From: Arthrobotrys musiformis
Taxonomy: Eukaryota; Ascomycota; Orbiliomycetes; Orbiliales; Orbiliaceae
DNA length: 64,000 nt
Assembly: GCA_036971715.1 (NCBI GenBank)
Contig: JAVHJL010000002.1
Coordinates: forward strand, 2,946,501 to 3,010,500
Direction: 5' to 3'
In this document: positions 23,242-33,949 of the stretch, piece after piece
Layout: each line of letters starts with the position of its first letter
Position numbering within the stretch: position 1 is the first letter of the stretch
Made by a program: the position numbers and the translations under genes
The notes under the pieces: generated by a model
The model's database searches: none
Seen by the model: the letters and a program-made list of their open reading frames with translations, nothing else
What the model was told of the DNA's origin: nothing

Positions 23242-25382
23242 TTTTAATATAACTGCCAGGACTACTAGTAGATGGCGTGAACAGGGCTGTTCGGAGAGAC
23301 GAGAATTTAAGAAAATCTCTCTCTCTTCCTCTCTCTCTCCTGCCTTGCAATCTCAATCGCAGTCCCCACGATCCCGCACAAGGGAAAGTGCAGCGTGCAA
23401 TCAATCGGGTGATGTGATACACCACACACCAAACGAGCCCACACACACCCACTTGGCCTGGCCTGGCCCGGATGGGTGTCTTGTCTTGTCTTGACCCTGG
23501 TCGAAATTACGACGGTGACGCCCAGTCGAAGTTCGGGGCTTTCTCAGCTTGCTCGGCTTGCAACAAGCGACATTGTCTCCCCCAAATCTCGCTGAAGGAT
23601 GGATGCTCGACGGCATCTCATTACCACTTTGTGGCTGATCAATTCCGCTTCTGCATCGGTGACATAGTTATATCTGATATGCTATGGATAATATAAGCAT
23701 CAGCTATTCCTCAGTGCGCACCGGAGGGGCTGTGGGTGTCCCTTCCGTCCTGCACTCCTGCAGAAAAACAGGTTCTGGATTTGAATTCTTCAGGTCACGA
23801 CGGTCAGGGAGACGGGAGGCCTCGAGAAGCCTTACACTCTTCCTCTCGCTCTCTGTCTCGATCTGGCCACTGGCCGGCTTATCGATCGGGTATCGGAACT
23901 ATCTTTTTCACCAGCCAGCTCTTTCAGCTCGGGTTACCCTACAATCAGATGGCAAACTCGGCCCAAGGTTGCAACTTTCAAAAAAGAACTTTCACTTGAC
24001 AGGCATTACTACATCGATTGTCCAGGCCGCGTCTAAACGGGATCGAAGTTCCCCACTCCTTGAATTTCGTACCAGGAACCAGATTGATAGTTCGATTCGA
24101 TGTGCCCAAGGCTTCCATGCAGCTATATACTTCTACCGCACCTTAATATAATATTGAATCATTCGGCACGAAATTCCAACCATTCGTTTCTGCAATCAGC
24201 AAACCTGCAGGTCTATCGCACATTTTTAATGCAGATAAACTTCGTTGCCCTACACCCCTTCGCTAAAGAAGAGGAGAAAGGAAAAGGAAAAAAAAAAAAA
24301 AGTCGAGGCTGTTGCCGACGACACACCTCCCAGACCTCAGCTTCGAATTGCCTCATACTCCTCTCCTTCCTGGGCGTGGGGCATCGGAAAAACAACGAAG
24401 GCCCTAACCAATCATGTTTTCCACACCACAATCTCGTGATGAAATTGGACAATCGGAACCAGTTTGAAAAAAAAGGCCCCACGGCAACGGTGACTATACG
24501 GAAGCGTTCTCCTGCCGGGCTTGCAGCTGGCAGAAGGTCGGGAATTCCGAGTGCAAGACTAGCGTCAAACCAAGACAGGTCCCGCCTTCCCAGGTAGCTC
24601 ATGGATCTTAAAAATTTGACGAACCGTCTATAGAAAGAAAAGAAAATCAACGGTGTGAAAGCATGGATAACGAAAATGGCCTATCTCGAAACTAAGGCAA
24701 AACTGGTCTGGAGCATGAGAATGCCGATGCCGGGCAAATCCGGAATTTGATATAACCTCTTAGCAGTTGGCCAGTTCATCCTTTGACAGTTGGCAGCCAG
24801 ACGTTGCACGACGTCCCAAAGCGGACTTGTCAAATATGCATTTATCCCTCTACCCCTCCAACCGATTTTGAAAATTTGACGCACGACACTCAACTTCCAT
24901 TATCCACCGGCTAGAATATCGGACCTTCAGGGTGCGGGAGCTCGTCAAAATCTTTTTTAGAGGCTCAATTCATTGTTTTTTTTGACGCCAACCCAAAACC
25001 AAGATTCCAACATCAACGCATATAAAATTTTCCGAGGAACAGTTCATACAGCATGATGTAGAGCATATGCGCATTCGCGTTTTCACAATCTTCCCGGTAT
25101 AGCCTATATTTAAATGCCATTCGCGTTGTAGATATCCGCGCCCACGTGTATCATATTTAAACCCAGCGAATACATTGAAAAACTGACAACATTGGACGTT
25201 TTATCATGCATGTATACCTGTACATACATATTGAGGCAGGGATCGATCCACAGATGCAGTATGCACAAGCTTACCAGAGCTAACGTGCTACATGGCCACC
25301 TTAGACAATACATATAAGTGCGCATATCCAGCGAATTTCCGGACGGCCGCTACCGAGCAATGAGGGGAACCCAAGTCTGCAA
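23242..25382. other. Intergenic, no convincing gene
   Basis: These 2.1 kb lie between two minus-strand genes. Plus-strand frames at 23684-24151 and 24100-24597 overlap each other, lack motifs and have no coding-like codon bias. An A-rich run sits at 24289-24301. The left part should be the coiled-coil gene's promoter. Confidence 0.55.
23316..23340 (+). repeat. CT-rich tract upstream of the coiled-coil gene
   Basis: A run of CT dinucleotides lies about 80-100 bp upstream of the ATG at 23241; it is GA on the gene's own strand. Such pyrimidine or purine tracts are common in fungal leaders and promoters. No further role can be read. Confidence 0.4.
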
Positions 25383-26334
25383 CTAAAAAATATCTAAGGG
25401 GTACTCCTCTGGAATCAACCCCTTCCCAGTAGTCACCCAGTTTGGACTTCCACGCCAGTCACCACATCCCTCCACTTCTTTAGAAATGGAAACCTCCCAT
25501 TTATCTTCTGACCAGCTGGTCCAGGCAACGTAGCTTCCACTAATCTTCGCGTTCTCCTCGGACTCTGGACCTTCACATAAAGGCTTTGAGCCCTCCCAGG
25601 GCAATGAAAAATGTCTGGCATCAAATCCCACTGAAACGCCCATTTCCCAAACCATCTTCCCAACCTCGTAGCCGTATAAAGTAACCGCATCCTCCATATC
25701 ATGCCGTCTATTACATATGGAAACGGTGGCATTAAAATCTTCGTAGCAAAAAACGGGGAAGCACGGGTTCTTGGGATCGAGCGATTGAGACTTGAAACTC
25801 AAAAGGCTGTTCTCCAACTGCCACATGATGTAGCGCCCCGTTTTCTTTATTTCTAGCGGCAAAAGCCCTCCGAGCTGCGGTTTGTTTACACACCCGTAGA
25901 TTTGGTGCGGTCCGCTTGGTGGTCGGAGCCAACGATCGAACATTGGGTCCGTCGGGGAGGGGTCATCATCCACGCGAGGGGCAATCGTGCCTCGCTTCCA
26001 AATGTCCGTCCTGCGGTGGTGGGGGGTATACGGGTCGGCTACAGACGGGCCCAAAGCGCGATTATAATCACCAATAACATTGGTAAAGCGAGCCGTGGCG
26101 ATCGGGGTAGTTTCAGTGGGCCTTCCAGCCCTAGCAGTCGAGGCCGAGGCGGTATAATGCTATTATACGAGTTTAAAATTTTTCAATTAGAACGAGCTGC
26201 AGCCAGGATATTTTACCCCTCCTATGATGTAATAAACATAATACTACACTCACCCGCTGACTCGAGCTCAATGCCCCGCATACGGCCAGCTCTGCGAACA
26301 CAAGCAAACTCGAAATACAATCCTTAAACTTCAT
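25383..26334 (-). CDS. Predicted secreted hypothetical protein, two exons, 285 aa
   Basis: The model complement(join(25383..26159, 26254..26334)) has a perfect GTGAGT donor after a 27-residue first exon. That exon encodes a signal peptide (ISSLLVFAELAVCGALS), the usual place for an intron in fungal secreted-protein genes. The mature protein has a Ser/Thr/Arg-rich start, then a globular part with seven Cys residues (CVNK, CFPVFC, ICNRR, LCEG, GCGDW), enough for disulfides, plus many Trp. The motif YIMWQLENSLLSFKSQ and a W-rich end suggest a small extracellular fold. No family is recognised. It could be an effector-like or surface protein. The Met at 26334 is the only start that gives a signal peptide in frame. 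Confidence 0.7.
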
Positions 26335-27719
26335 AACGAGGTCCAAACTTTGTGATCATATACACATGTGTAATACAAATCGAGGAAATCTTAATCTAAA
26401 ATTCGCTCATAGAATGATATTAGCACCCAATGCTCGTGGAAATGTCACAACTAGCTATCTTATGCAAACATACGCAATATTTTTACGTCTTGCAGAACGA
26501 AAATAGTGAAAATGCCTCGTACAACTGTGGCTAATTATTAGATACAATTATTATCGTGAAAATTTTGAAGTAAATGTGGGTCCGAAAATTTTGATTCTAT
26601 GAAACCAGAGGGAAGGGTGATAATGGCGACATGTGAGATTCTGAAAAGGAACCTTCACAGCTAGCTACACAGGGGAAACCTAGCATTTTTAAACCCATTC
26701 ATCGAGTTCTCGTGAGCATTTGCAGCGTACAGGTGCATACCAACTGCAATGTTAACCCTGGCGCAGCTCAACCAAGGTTCTTAGGTAAACGTGTTAATAC
26801 TGATCGAATCTATAACATTTACGTTTCAGTGTTGCGGTTCGTTGGTGCAATGTTTGCGGCACTTTTACACAGCTTCTAGCACTGTAATTACCACTATGTA
26901 AAACTATGGTTCTCAATTCTAAGCAGAAAAGAAAAATGATAATTGCTATGTATTCCCGAAAAAAATTACCAGGCCTGTAAAAGATAGTACATTGCATTAA
27001 CTCTTTGCGTTCTAGAATTCTAAAGTGTGATCTGGGAATATCTAACAATTCGACTAGACGACACCGCCGCACAACTTTCAAGGCTCCAGGATGAATTCGA
27101 ATGCCATCTGTTCAGACCGACAGTTTAACCTTTGAAAGAAGGCGCAGCAAGCTTGTGCTCAATTACGGCTACGCCCAATTATGTGTTCATCCAAATGTTA
27201 CATCGTCGTGACTTAGGTACTCGTAACGTGTGTACTCTAAACCCAATGGCTCAGTCAACCATGCATGTTCGTTAAACTGAATTCATGAAGGCGCCTCCGA
27301 AGGTTTCGAAAGCTTGTGAATTGCACTAGTCCTAATATGGTCATTTCCTAAATTGGATAAGTTCCAAAATACAACGAATTCGAAATGCAAGTTGTGTTGC
27401 AACGTGCCCTGCCTGCCTCATGTTTAGCCTCTTCGAGGCCGCCTTAGCAGGAAAATATCGTCCGATAAAAGCTTTCCGTTAGAATATATATACCGCACAT
27501 ATTATTTCCGCAACGAGCCGTAGGCCGAAATAGCATGTAGTAGCTGCTCAAATCACCGCTACTAACTCTCGCAATTTCGGTTGTAGCAAGCAACAAACTA
27601 CTTTGCTCCCTCTGTGCGGAAAACATGCCTATTCGTGTTCCCATATACCTCCTTTCGATATCGCGAGTCCTTACCATTACTCCACGTGGTTTCCCTGTTC
27701 CACGCTCAATATTTTCGAT
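26335..27719. other. Divergent intergenic region between two secreted-protein genes
   Basis: These 1.4 kb are AT-rich and separate the minus-strand gene starting at 26334 from the plus-strand gene starting at 27720. They contain both promoters. Short frames inside have no motif. No structural RNA is recognised. Confidence 0.55.
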
Positions 27720-29176
27720 ATGAGGGTCTTCTCAGGGAAGCTTGTGGCGTCTGTGTTACTGGCGATCCATATAAAATTTGGATGGTAAGTTGACACTACA
27801 CCTCATATAAAATTGTTTTATCTATATTCGATTTCAAGACGACGTTTTACCATATTGCTACCCCAGTAATTTGTGAAAATAAATCATGTGCTAACTTGCC
27901 CGGATCTCGTAGGGTTTACTCAGAAAAAGTCATAATACCCCTCAGACCCTCGTGGAGACTATTCCGTGCGGAGAATAAAGCGTACGTCGACGCGATAAGT
28001 GCAAACTTCGCGTATCTCGCAGAGAATCAAGAAACAAGATGCCCGAACCACTTCCCACGGGATCCCCGTCGGCCGCCAGAAGGCCCGGCACGTAGCTCGT
28101 TGCAAGTTCTGATGAGCGCTCTCAGTGCAGCGCATACTCTTCTCCGGAGACTACACGCAGATATGGTTGAGTCAGCACGGGCGAACCCCAATGAGATCCC
28201 GAATATATTGAGAAGCCTTCGGGTGACGGGTTTTAATTCTCTTCAAGATCTCAATGCTGCGGTAGAAAGGTTAAAAGGCTTTGTCATACAGTTCGTGCAG
28301 ACGGGCCTAAAAATCAACACTTTCCTTGAAAAAACTATCAATGTACCTATGAGATTGCAAGGGGAAAATGAGATCCTAAAGTGGCTCTACGCCGCCCAAC
28401 TAATAAAGGCCCCCGAGGGAACGATACCGAATGTGTGGCGGGTGATTCACGCGATAGAGCTCGACATAGGGAAAAAAGATGAATTCATAGCGAGTGTCGA
28501 AGACATGGGGACGCTTCTTCGGACCGCAGCGAATGTCTGGGCTGACCAAGCAACTGCATGGAGTGGTTCATTAGCGCTACCCGCCGAGACAAACACTATA
28601 TTAATTGATGAGGGACCTTGGGGTCGGCGTAGTCTGGTATCAGTGATGACTACGGTCGGGGCCTATTTCCGATGCTGGCTGACTCCAGTAGAAAGCATCG
28701 CGCGGGACCTTCGGAAATTGAAATTGCCGGCCGAGTTTCAGGATAATCTCCAATTGCAAAGTCGGCCGGAGACAAACGTAATGACAGGCGAAGTAGCAGG
28801 ATGGGATTGGGAGCAAGGTACCGACGCGTTCCCGGGCCTATTGAGGCAAGATCGACCATCCGGGCCTAGTACTCAAACCGATATTTCAGACTCTGGAGAT
28901 GGACAAGTTCGAATCAATCCCAGCGATCTCACAGTTAATTTCATAAACTTCAATCCTGACGCACCTATGGTGGAAGAACCCCCCAACAATGCGGCTCAAG
29001 GGGGGCTTGCGCAAGGACAGGGAAGCCCTAGCTCCGTATTTTCCGCAAGTGGGGATGTAGGGCAGATAGAGGAGGTAGGGGAGGTGGAGGAGTTAAATTT
29101 CCTAGCTGTTAATAACCAGCCACAAATGGAGGAGGAAGTTGATGAGGATGGCGGGCAGTTCATAGGCTATGAATAA
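27720..29176 (+). CDS. Predicted secreted orphan protein with acidic tail, two exons, 442 aa
   Basis: The model join(27720..27784, 27913..29176) uses a GTAAGT donor and a TCGTAG acceptor. The 22-residue first exon encodes a signal peptide (GKLVASVLLAIHIKFGW), so the mature chain starts near VYSEKVIIPLRPSWR. Residues about 40-290 are helical, with blocks LQVLMSALSAAHTLLRRLHAD and LQDLNAAVERLKGFVIQFVQ and a GTLLRTAANVWADQA helix. The last 110 residues are polar and strongly acidic (EEVGEVEELN, EEEVDEDGG) and look disordered. It has a single Cys in the N-terminal part and few others, so it is not a Cys-rich effector. No family is recognised. The gene is well supported by codon use and the clean intron; its role is unknown. 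Confidence 0.72.
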
Positions 29177-29382
29177 CTGAGATTAAGTAGCCAGAAATTC
29201 AAGACTATATGTCCACTAGATCCGGACTGATGTCGGTTTGTTAGTATATATATGAAGTAATTCGGCTTATCGGAACTACCATGTATGTCGTGTGTAATGG
29301 ACTACATGTATAGAGTCAGAGTTCGATATAACAGTGTGAACACTATATTAAGCCACCCAGGCGGTACGATCCCGAGCAGGCT

Positions 29383-29395
29383 GGGTACGAGACAA
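29383..29395 (-). repeat. Inverted copy of the TTGTCTCGTACCC motif
   Basis: The minus strand here reads TTGTCTCGTACCC followed by AGCC, matching 13 of 13 bases of the copy at 2286. No partner copy in opposite orientation is visible nearby, so no complete element can be drawn. Confidence 0.45.
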
Positions 29396-29516
29396 GATTA
29401 TTTATAGCATCTAGTATATTAGATACTATGGTATGATATTGAGATAAAGGTTTCTAGAGAGGGCTAAATTTGGACTTGAAGATCAAAGGACGAATTCCAA
29501 GCTAGGGAAAACCGAC

Positions 29517-29557
29517 TTTTTTTTTGAAAAAAAAAAAAGGAAAAAAAAAAAAAAAAT
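29517..29557 (+). repeat. Poly-T/poly-A low-complexity tract
   Basis: A T9 run is followed by G and then long A runs broken by GG, ending in a short T run. The arms can pair as a hairpin. It is probably neutral low-complexity DNA and prone to sequencing error. Confidence 0.6.
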
Positions 29558-30278
29558 TTTTGGGACGATATAACTTTATTGCCTTACTGTTGTGACACCT
29601 ATCAATCATCGAATAGTCTTCGAGAAAACGACTCAACGACATCCCCTCGGTTAAGGTTTTTTTAGCAGTCTAAAATTAACTAGAGAGCCATTATAAGATT
29701 TTGAACTTGAGAGCTCTGAGAGAAGCTCAGGAGGAGTGATGCAATGGATATTTCGTCTCTGCTGCAGCAAGGAATTCAGTGGTTCGGAAACTTATTAATC
29801 GAAGCAAGGGGCTGGATTTCAAGGCCTCTCCTCTCTCCAATTTACAACATATCAAACAAGATAAGCGCACTCAAGGCCTCCTACACTCAACGTCACGACG
29901 TATGAATTGAATATTCGATCTTCCATTCCTTTCTTGAGCTCACCGGTATTTATTGCCATACAAGGAATTCGAATGTAGCAATTTGTATCAGATATGCCAG
30001 GCACCAGGCCAACTCCCCTGCTTACAAAAGCCAACAAAGGGGACGTCGTGGAGCTTGTGAGTACCTTTTTTCTTCATGCATACATCAATGCATTTTCCTT
30101 GCGTCTATTGGGGTTAGGTTTCAGATGCTTTGACAGTTCTGCGGCCGAAAATCTTTAATATCCACTATATACATTTTACTTTATACACTGCTTCAACCAT
30201 TCGTTCGTTATCGTCTATCATAGAATTAATTGTACTAGAATTTTTCAGCCGTCGTTCCAGCTGTGCTGTTGAGACAAG

Positions 30279-33037
30279 ATGGCTCGTCCACTCTTTATTT
30301 TATCGCTTATTTTTTGTATTCTCTCACTTACCTCCGCCTCCCAAGAGCAAAACCCGACGCCGTACCGCCTGCCGCATCATGGCCACCGCACTGGTGGCGA
30401 TTGCCGCCGCCGCCCTATTGGATACATGACCCCTTCATACGGAGCAGTCCCCGTCCCAATTACGACACAAGGACAACCAGTTACGACTTACATCCCAACA
30501 GCAGTAGCACGTCACGAAGGCAGTGGGGCATATGTTACCAAATATTTGACATCGACGTATGTTTGGTACTCGACCTATGTCGCCGGCTACCCGCATGGAA
30601 AACCACAATATATTTCCCGAGGCGACCAAGCCTTAACCCTTCCGCCTCGTGAGCCTCCAAAGTACGCGGTTTGCACTACGACGATAACAACCACCGGCTC
30701 TGTGCGTGTAGGCAAGAAGACATATAATGTTGACAAAGTGCCCGCTAAGATCGAATACGTAAGAGAAGTTGGACAAAGCTTCGGGGTTTGTAAAGCCGAA
30801 GACTATTTCCTATGGTCTCAACAGAATACCGAACGAGCATCTCGACTTGGTTTGAAAAAACTCGTCGATATCGACGGAGGGCGTATCAATGTAGGGCCTC
30901 TTAGGCTGGGAAAGCATCGCGGTGGGGGTGATAAGGATGGATCTTACAATAAACATTCTTCAAATCGGCTCACAGTCGACTATGTATCATGCCGCAAGGG
31001 TGTTTGCACCACGGAGGTCCAGGATTGGTCTGTCGGTTACAGAGCTCAGGCTAAGAAGCGTGTGATTGCCGCCGAGTTCTCTGGCTGGTGTGATGGCCAA
31101 AAACCATATGCATGCGAGCTTTGCGCCGACGTCCGCGGGTATGGGAGAGTTACCGTTACCGCTGAAGTTTATACATCTGGGCCATGCACGACATCTACCA
31201 GTATTATGACCGAAGAAACGGTTACTAAAACAATTACAAGGACAAGAGCCGCTAGAGCTACAGCCCAGGCTAAGACTTCACAAAAGAAGATCAAAAATCC
31301 CACCAGTGACAATGCCATAATCGACCACGAGGGCTCTAAACCAACCTCTGAGCCGAATTCGCCTTCCGAAACCCAAAGCTCCTCGTCTGCCTCCGAACAA
31401 ACCTCTCCCGGATCCACGAGCAGCGCTGAGTCGGAAGCTCCATCCGCACCAGCGGGAACTCCACCAGTTTCATCTGGTTCATCCAATTTCCGGGTCAGAA
31501 TCCGGTCAACTAGCCCCAGTAAGCGACTTCGTCGCCGCCAATCCGATGCCTGGTACGTAGGCGTTTTCGACAATACAATGGTAGTCGTCACAGATGCTGC
31601 CGACAGCGCCACTTTTTCAATCTCAAACCAACAATTGAGACTACCAAACTCAGACTATGCCTTTGCTGATCCCGGTGACCTCGTCGCCCGCGGGCCCATT
31701 CTCGTCGGGGATACGTCGACCGGCCCTAGCACTGCTTTTTCGATAGAGAAAGGGACTAATCGCCTTCTGTGGATCAACGAGGAGTTCGGAAGAAGAGTCG
31801 CGGCATTTTGTTTCGACGATGATGAGGCGGTCAATGGAGTTTATGCCGGAGAAATTGATGTTTTATGTGAAGAAATTCAGTTGGAAGCTGGTAAGAACGC
31901 TTTAATATATACACTCGACAGGAGACTCTGCTAATATAAACTTCAATGATAGAATCCATTGATGGATCTCCCCTTGTTATACCTGATGCTTCCGCTTCTT
32001 CAACGTCTCTCTCAGGAGCGGGAACATCAAGCATACCGTCGGCCTCACTAGACTCAGAAGTCAAAATCCCAACATCCATATTGTTAGAAATCCCTTCTTC
32101 TAGTTTGGAGCCCACCGCTGCCGTTACAGGTTCGCCGCCTATTTCGACCACGAAGTCCACCGAACCTTCTTTACAAACAGAGCCGCCATCTGCTGGCGCC
32201 GTAGAAAGACCCGGCTCAGCCACAAGCTCTTCCCCCTCTTCCCAATGTACCGCGGTCTCTCCCTCCAAAAACCACATCCAAAACCCTGGCTTCGAATCCG
32301 ACACCTTCGCTCCATGGTCTCAATCATCAGAGGGCAACAATCCGGAATCTTCAATTTCCACCGCCCATCCAAACAAAGGCGGCCGCTCCGTTCTAATCGA
32401 ATTAACCACTGGCGGCAGCTCAGTAACTTTAAGCCAGTCCATAACAACCTGCCAGGGCCGCACTTATAACGGTGCAGTCTGGCTCGGCTTGGCAATTACT
32501 GGCGACCGCGCGAGCTGTTCGTTGTTTATAACCATCAACGGGCTTGTGATTGCAGAACAAGCAGGTACTGCTGGAAGTTACTCCGAAGTCCCGTTCTTCT
32601 TCACCGCAACTGGCGGCACTACCATTGTCGGTTTCATGGCTAGCTGTGTTGATGGCGTCACAAAGGGGACGTTCCATATTGACGATGTCGAGGTGGTGGA
32701 TAAACCACCCATAAGTCGGTAGCTAGCGGGGGGCGGACGGGAAGGCAAGGCTCACACTGATCAACGAGGACATGGCACTGATATCACCGGCACCGAAGGA
32801 ATCTTTGGGGATGGCAATAGAGACGAGAAGAAAGAGGGTAAAAACCAAGGTGGAAACGAAAATAAAGAAGGCGGAGAGGGCGGAGAGGGCAAAGAGGGTG
32901 AAGAGGGTGAAAAGGGTGAAGATGGCGAAGAGGAAAATGAATCTAAACACCCCGCCCTACTCGAATTCTGGCACGCTCTACAGACGTTTGGCGATATAGT
33001 TGAGAGAGTATTTATACTCATCCTGGGAGATCTCTAA
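30279..33037 (+). CDS. Secreted cell-surface protein with C-terminal CenC-like carbohydrate-binding module
   Basis: Join(30279..31890, 31953..32718, 32821..33037) gives 864 aa; ending at the TAG at 32720-32722 gives 793 aa. A signal peptide (LFILSLIFCILSLTSA) is followed by a Tyr/Thr-rich region, then a Cys-containing domain about residues 120-310 (YVSCRKGVCTTEVQDW, WCDGQ, ACELCADV). Next come a Ser/Thr/Pro-rich linker, a beta-rich segment (about 420-540), a second Ser/Pro linker, and a module with NPGFESDTFAPW and FHIDDVEVVD, the signature of CBM4/9 or CenC-type jelly rolls. The long S/T linkers imply O-glycosylated, adhesin-like architecture. Intron 1 has a GTAAGA donor. The downstream frame continues past the TAG through a Gly/Glu/Lys-rich stretch to a TAA at 33035; either a 102-nt intron or readthrough would add it. 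Function is inferred. Confidence 0.75.
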
Positions 33038-33949
33038 ACACTTCACTACACATTCTTGTTCCATAACACTCCTTACGTTGTTTTCATTTTGGTATTTGGT
33101 TGCGCACCTGTGAATTTGTGTGCAGTGATCTCGAATATCGAGTGCAAGACCCCTTCATTTCCCTCAAGGCGTTGGATGTGTATTTCGACGTGTTTTCGTT
33201 AGGTTTCGTTCTTTTCCTTTTTCATTGTATAATTTTCGTTTAATATTTGTGTATAAACATTTCAATTCATATTGTAAGGGTTATTATTATAACCCCGATT
33301 TTCATAGAACTCATCTATCTATTTCGCTCTCGTTTAGGGTCCCAGAGTTTGAGGTAGCCGTTGTTGCGCCGGTCGTGTTCGCAGCTGTGCTGGCCCCAGC
33401 GTATGGTCCATGGGGCTGGCTAATATTGAGGATAGGATGAAACGGTAGTACTGATCAACGTACTTTACGGATCACGTTTCTCAAAATAAATTAGGTTTAT
33501 GTTTATAGGTCTATACTGGTCTCGTTCCCGGACGTCACAAAGGGGCATCCATACTAGTCTGCGCGGGTCAAGATATAGAACCGAAGGGCGTAGAGTAAAG
33601 ATAGACATTAATCCATTCCTAACATACCTAACATAAACACATAGCTATACATTATGTACTTGATGGTAAGACATCCATCCCAACAGAACAAAGGAAAAGA
33701 AAGGGGAAAGGGGGAAGAAACAAAGAGAAATGACATAAATACACGTGGACCTTATACAGGGTAAAGCTTGGTAGGCATCAGGTCACAGTCGCTCAAACAA
33801 ATCCAATGAAGAAATGCCAGTGTCTTTCAAATCACATTATACATCGGACGTCGATGTCCTCTCTTTCGCAAAATTGAATGTATAGATGCAGGCCATTAAG
33901 GATAAACCAAAACCAAAAGGGGTATACTTACTTTTTCCCAAAATCCCAT
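33038..33949. other. Convergent 3' intergenic region, nothing recognised
   Basis: These 912 bp lie between the CenC-module gene and the convergent MARVEL-like gene. Only short, motif-free frames are present. A TCTCGTTCCC at 33517-33526 is a weak echo of the dispersed motif. Confidence 0.5.

Larger units (their letters stand above)
29177..30278. other. Intergenic with low-complexity tract and one dispersed motif
   Basis: These 1.1 kb lie between two plus-strand genes. They hold an inverted copy of the TTGTCTCGTACCC motif at 29383-29395 and a long T-then-A tract at 29517-29557. No gene is recognised. Confidence 0.55.

Noticed and set aside
23684..24597. Two overlapping plus-strand frames of 155 and 165 codons upstream of the coiled-coil gene
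   Set aside because: They overlap each other in different frames, lack any motif or signal, and show no coding-like codon bias. The region is the promoter side of the coiled-coil gene.
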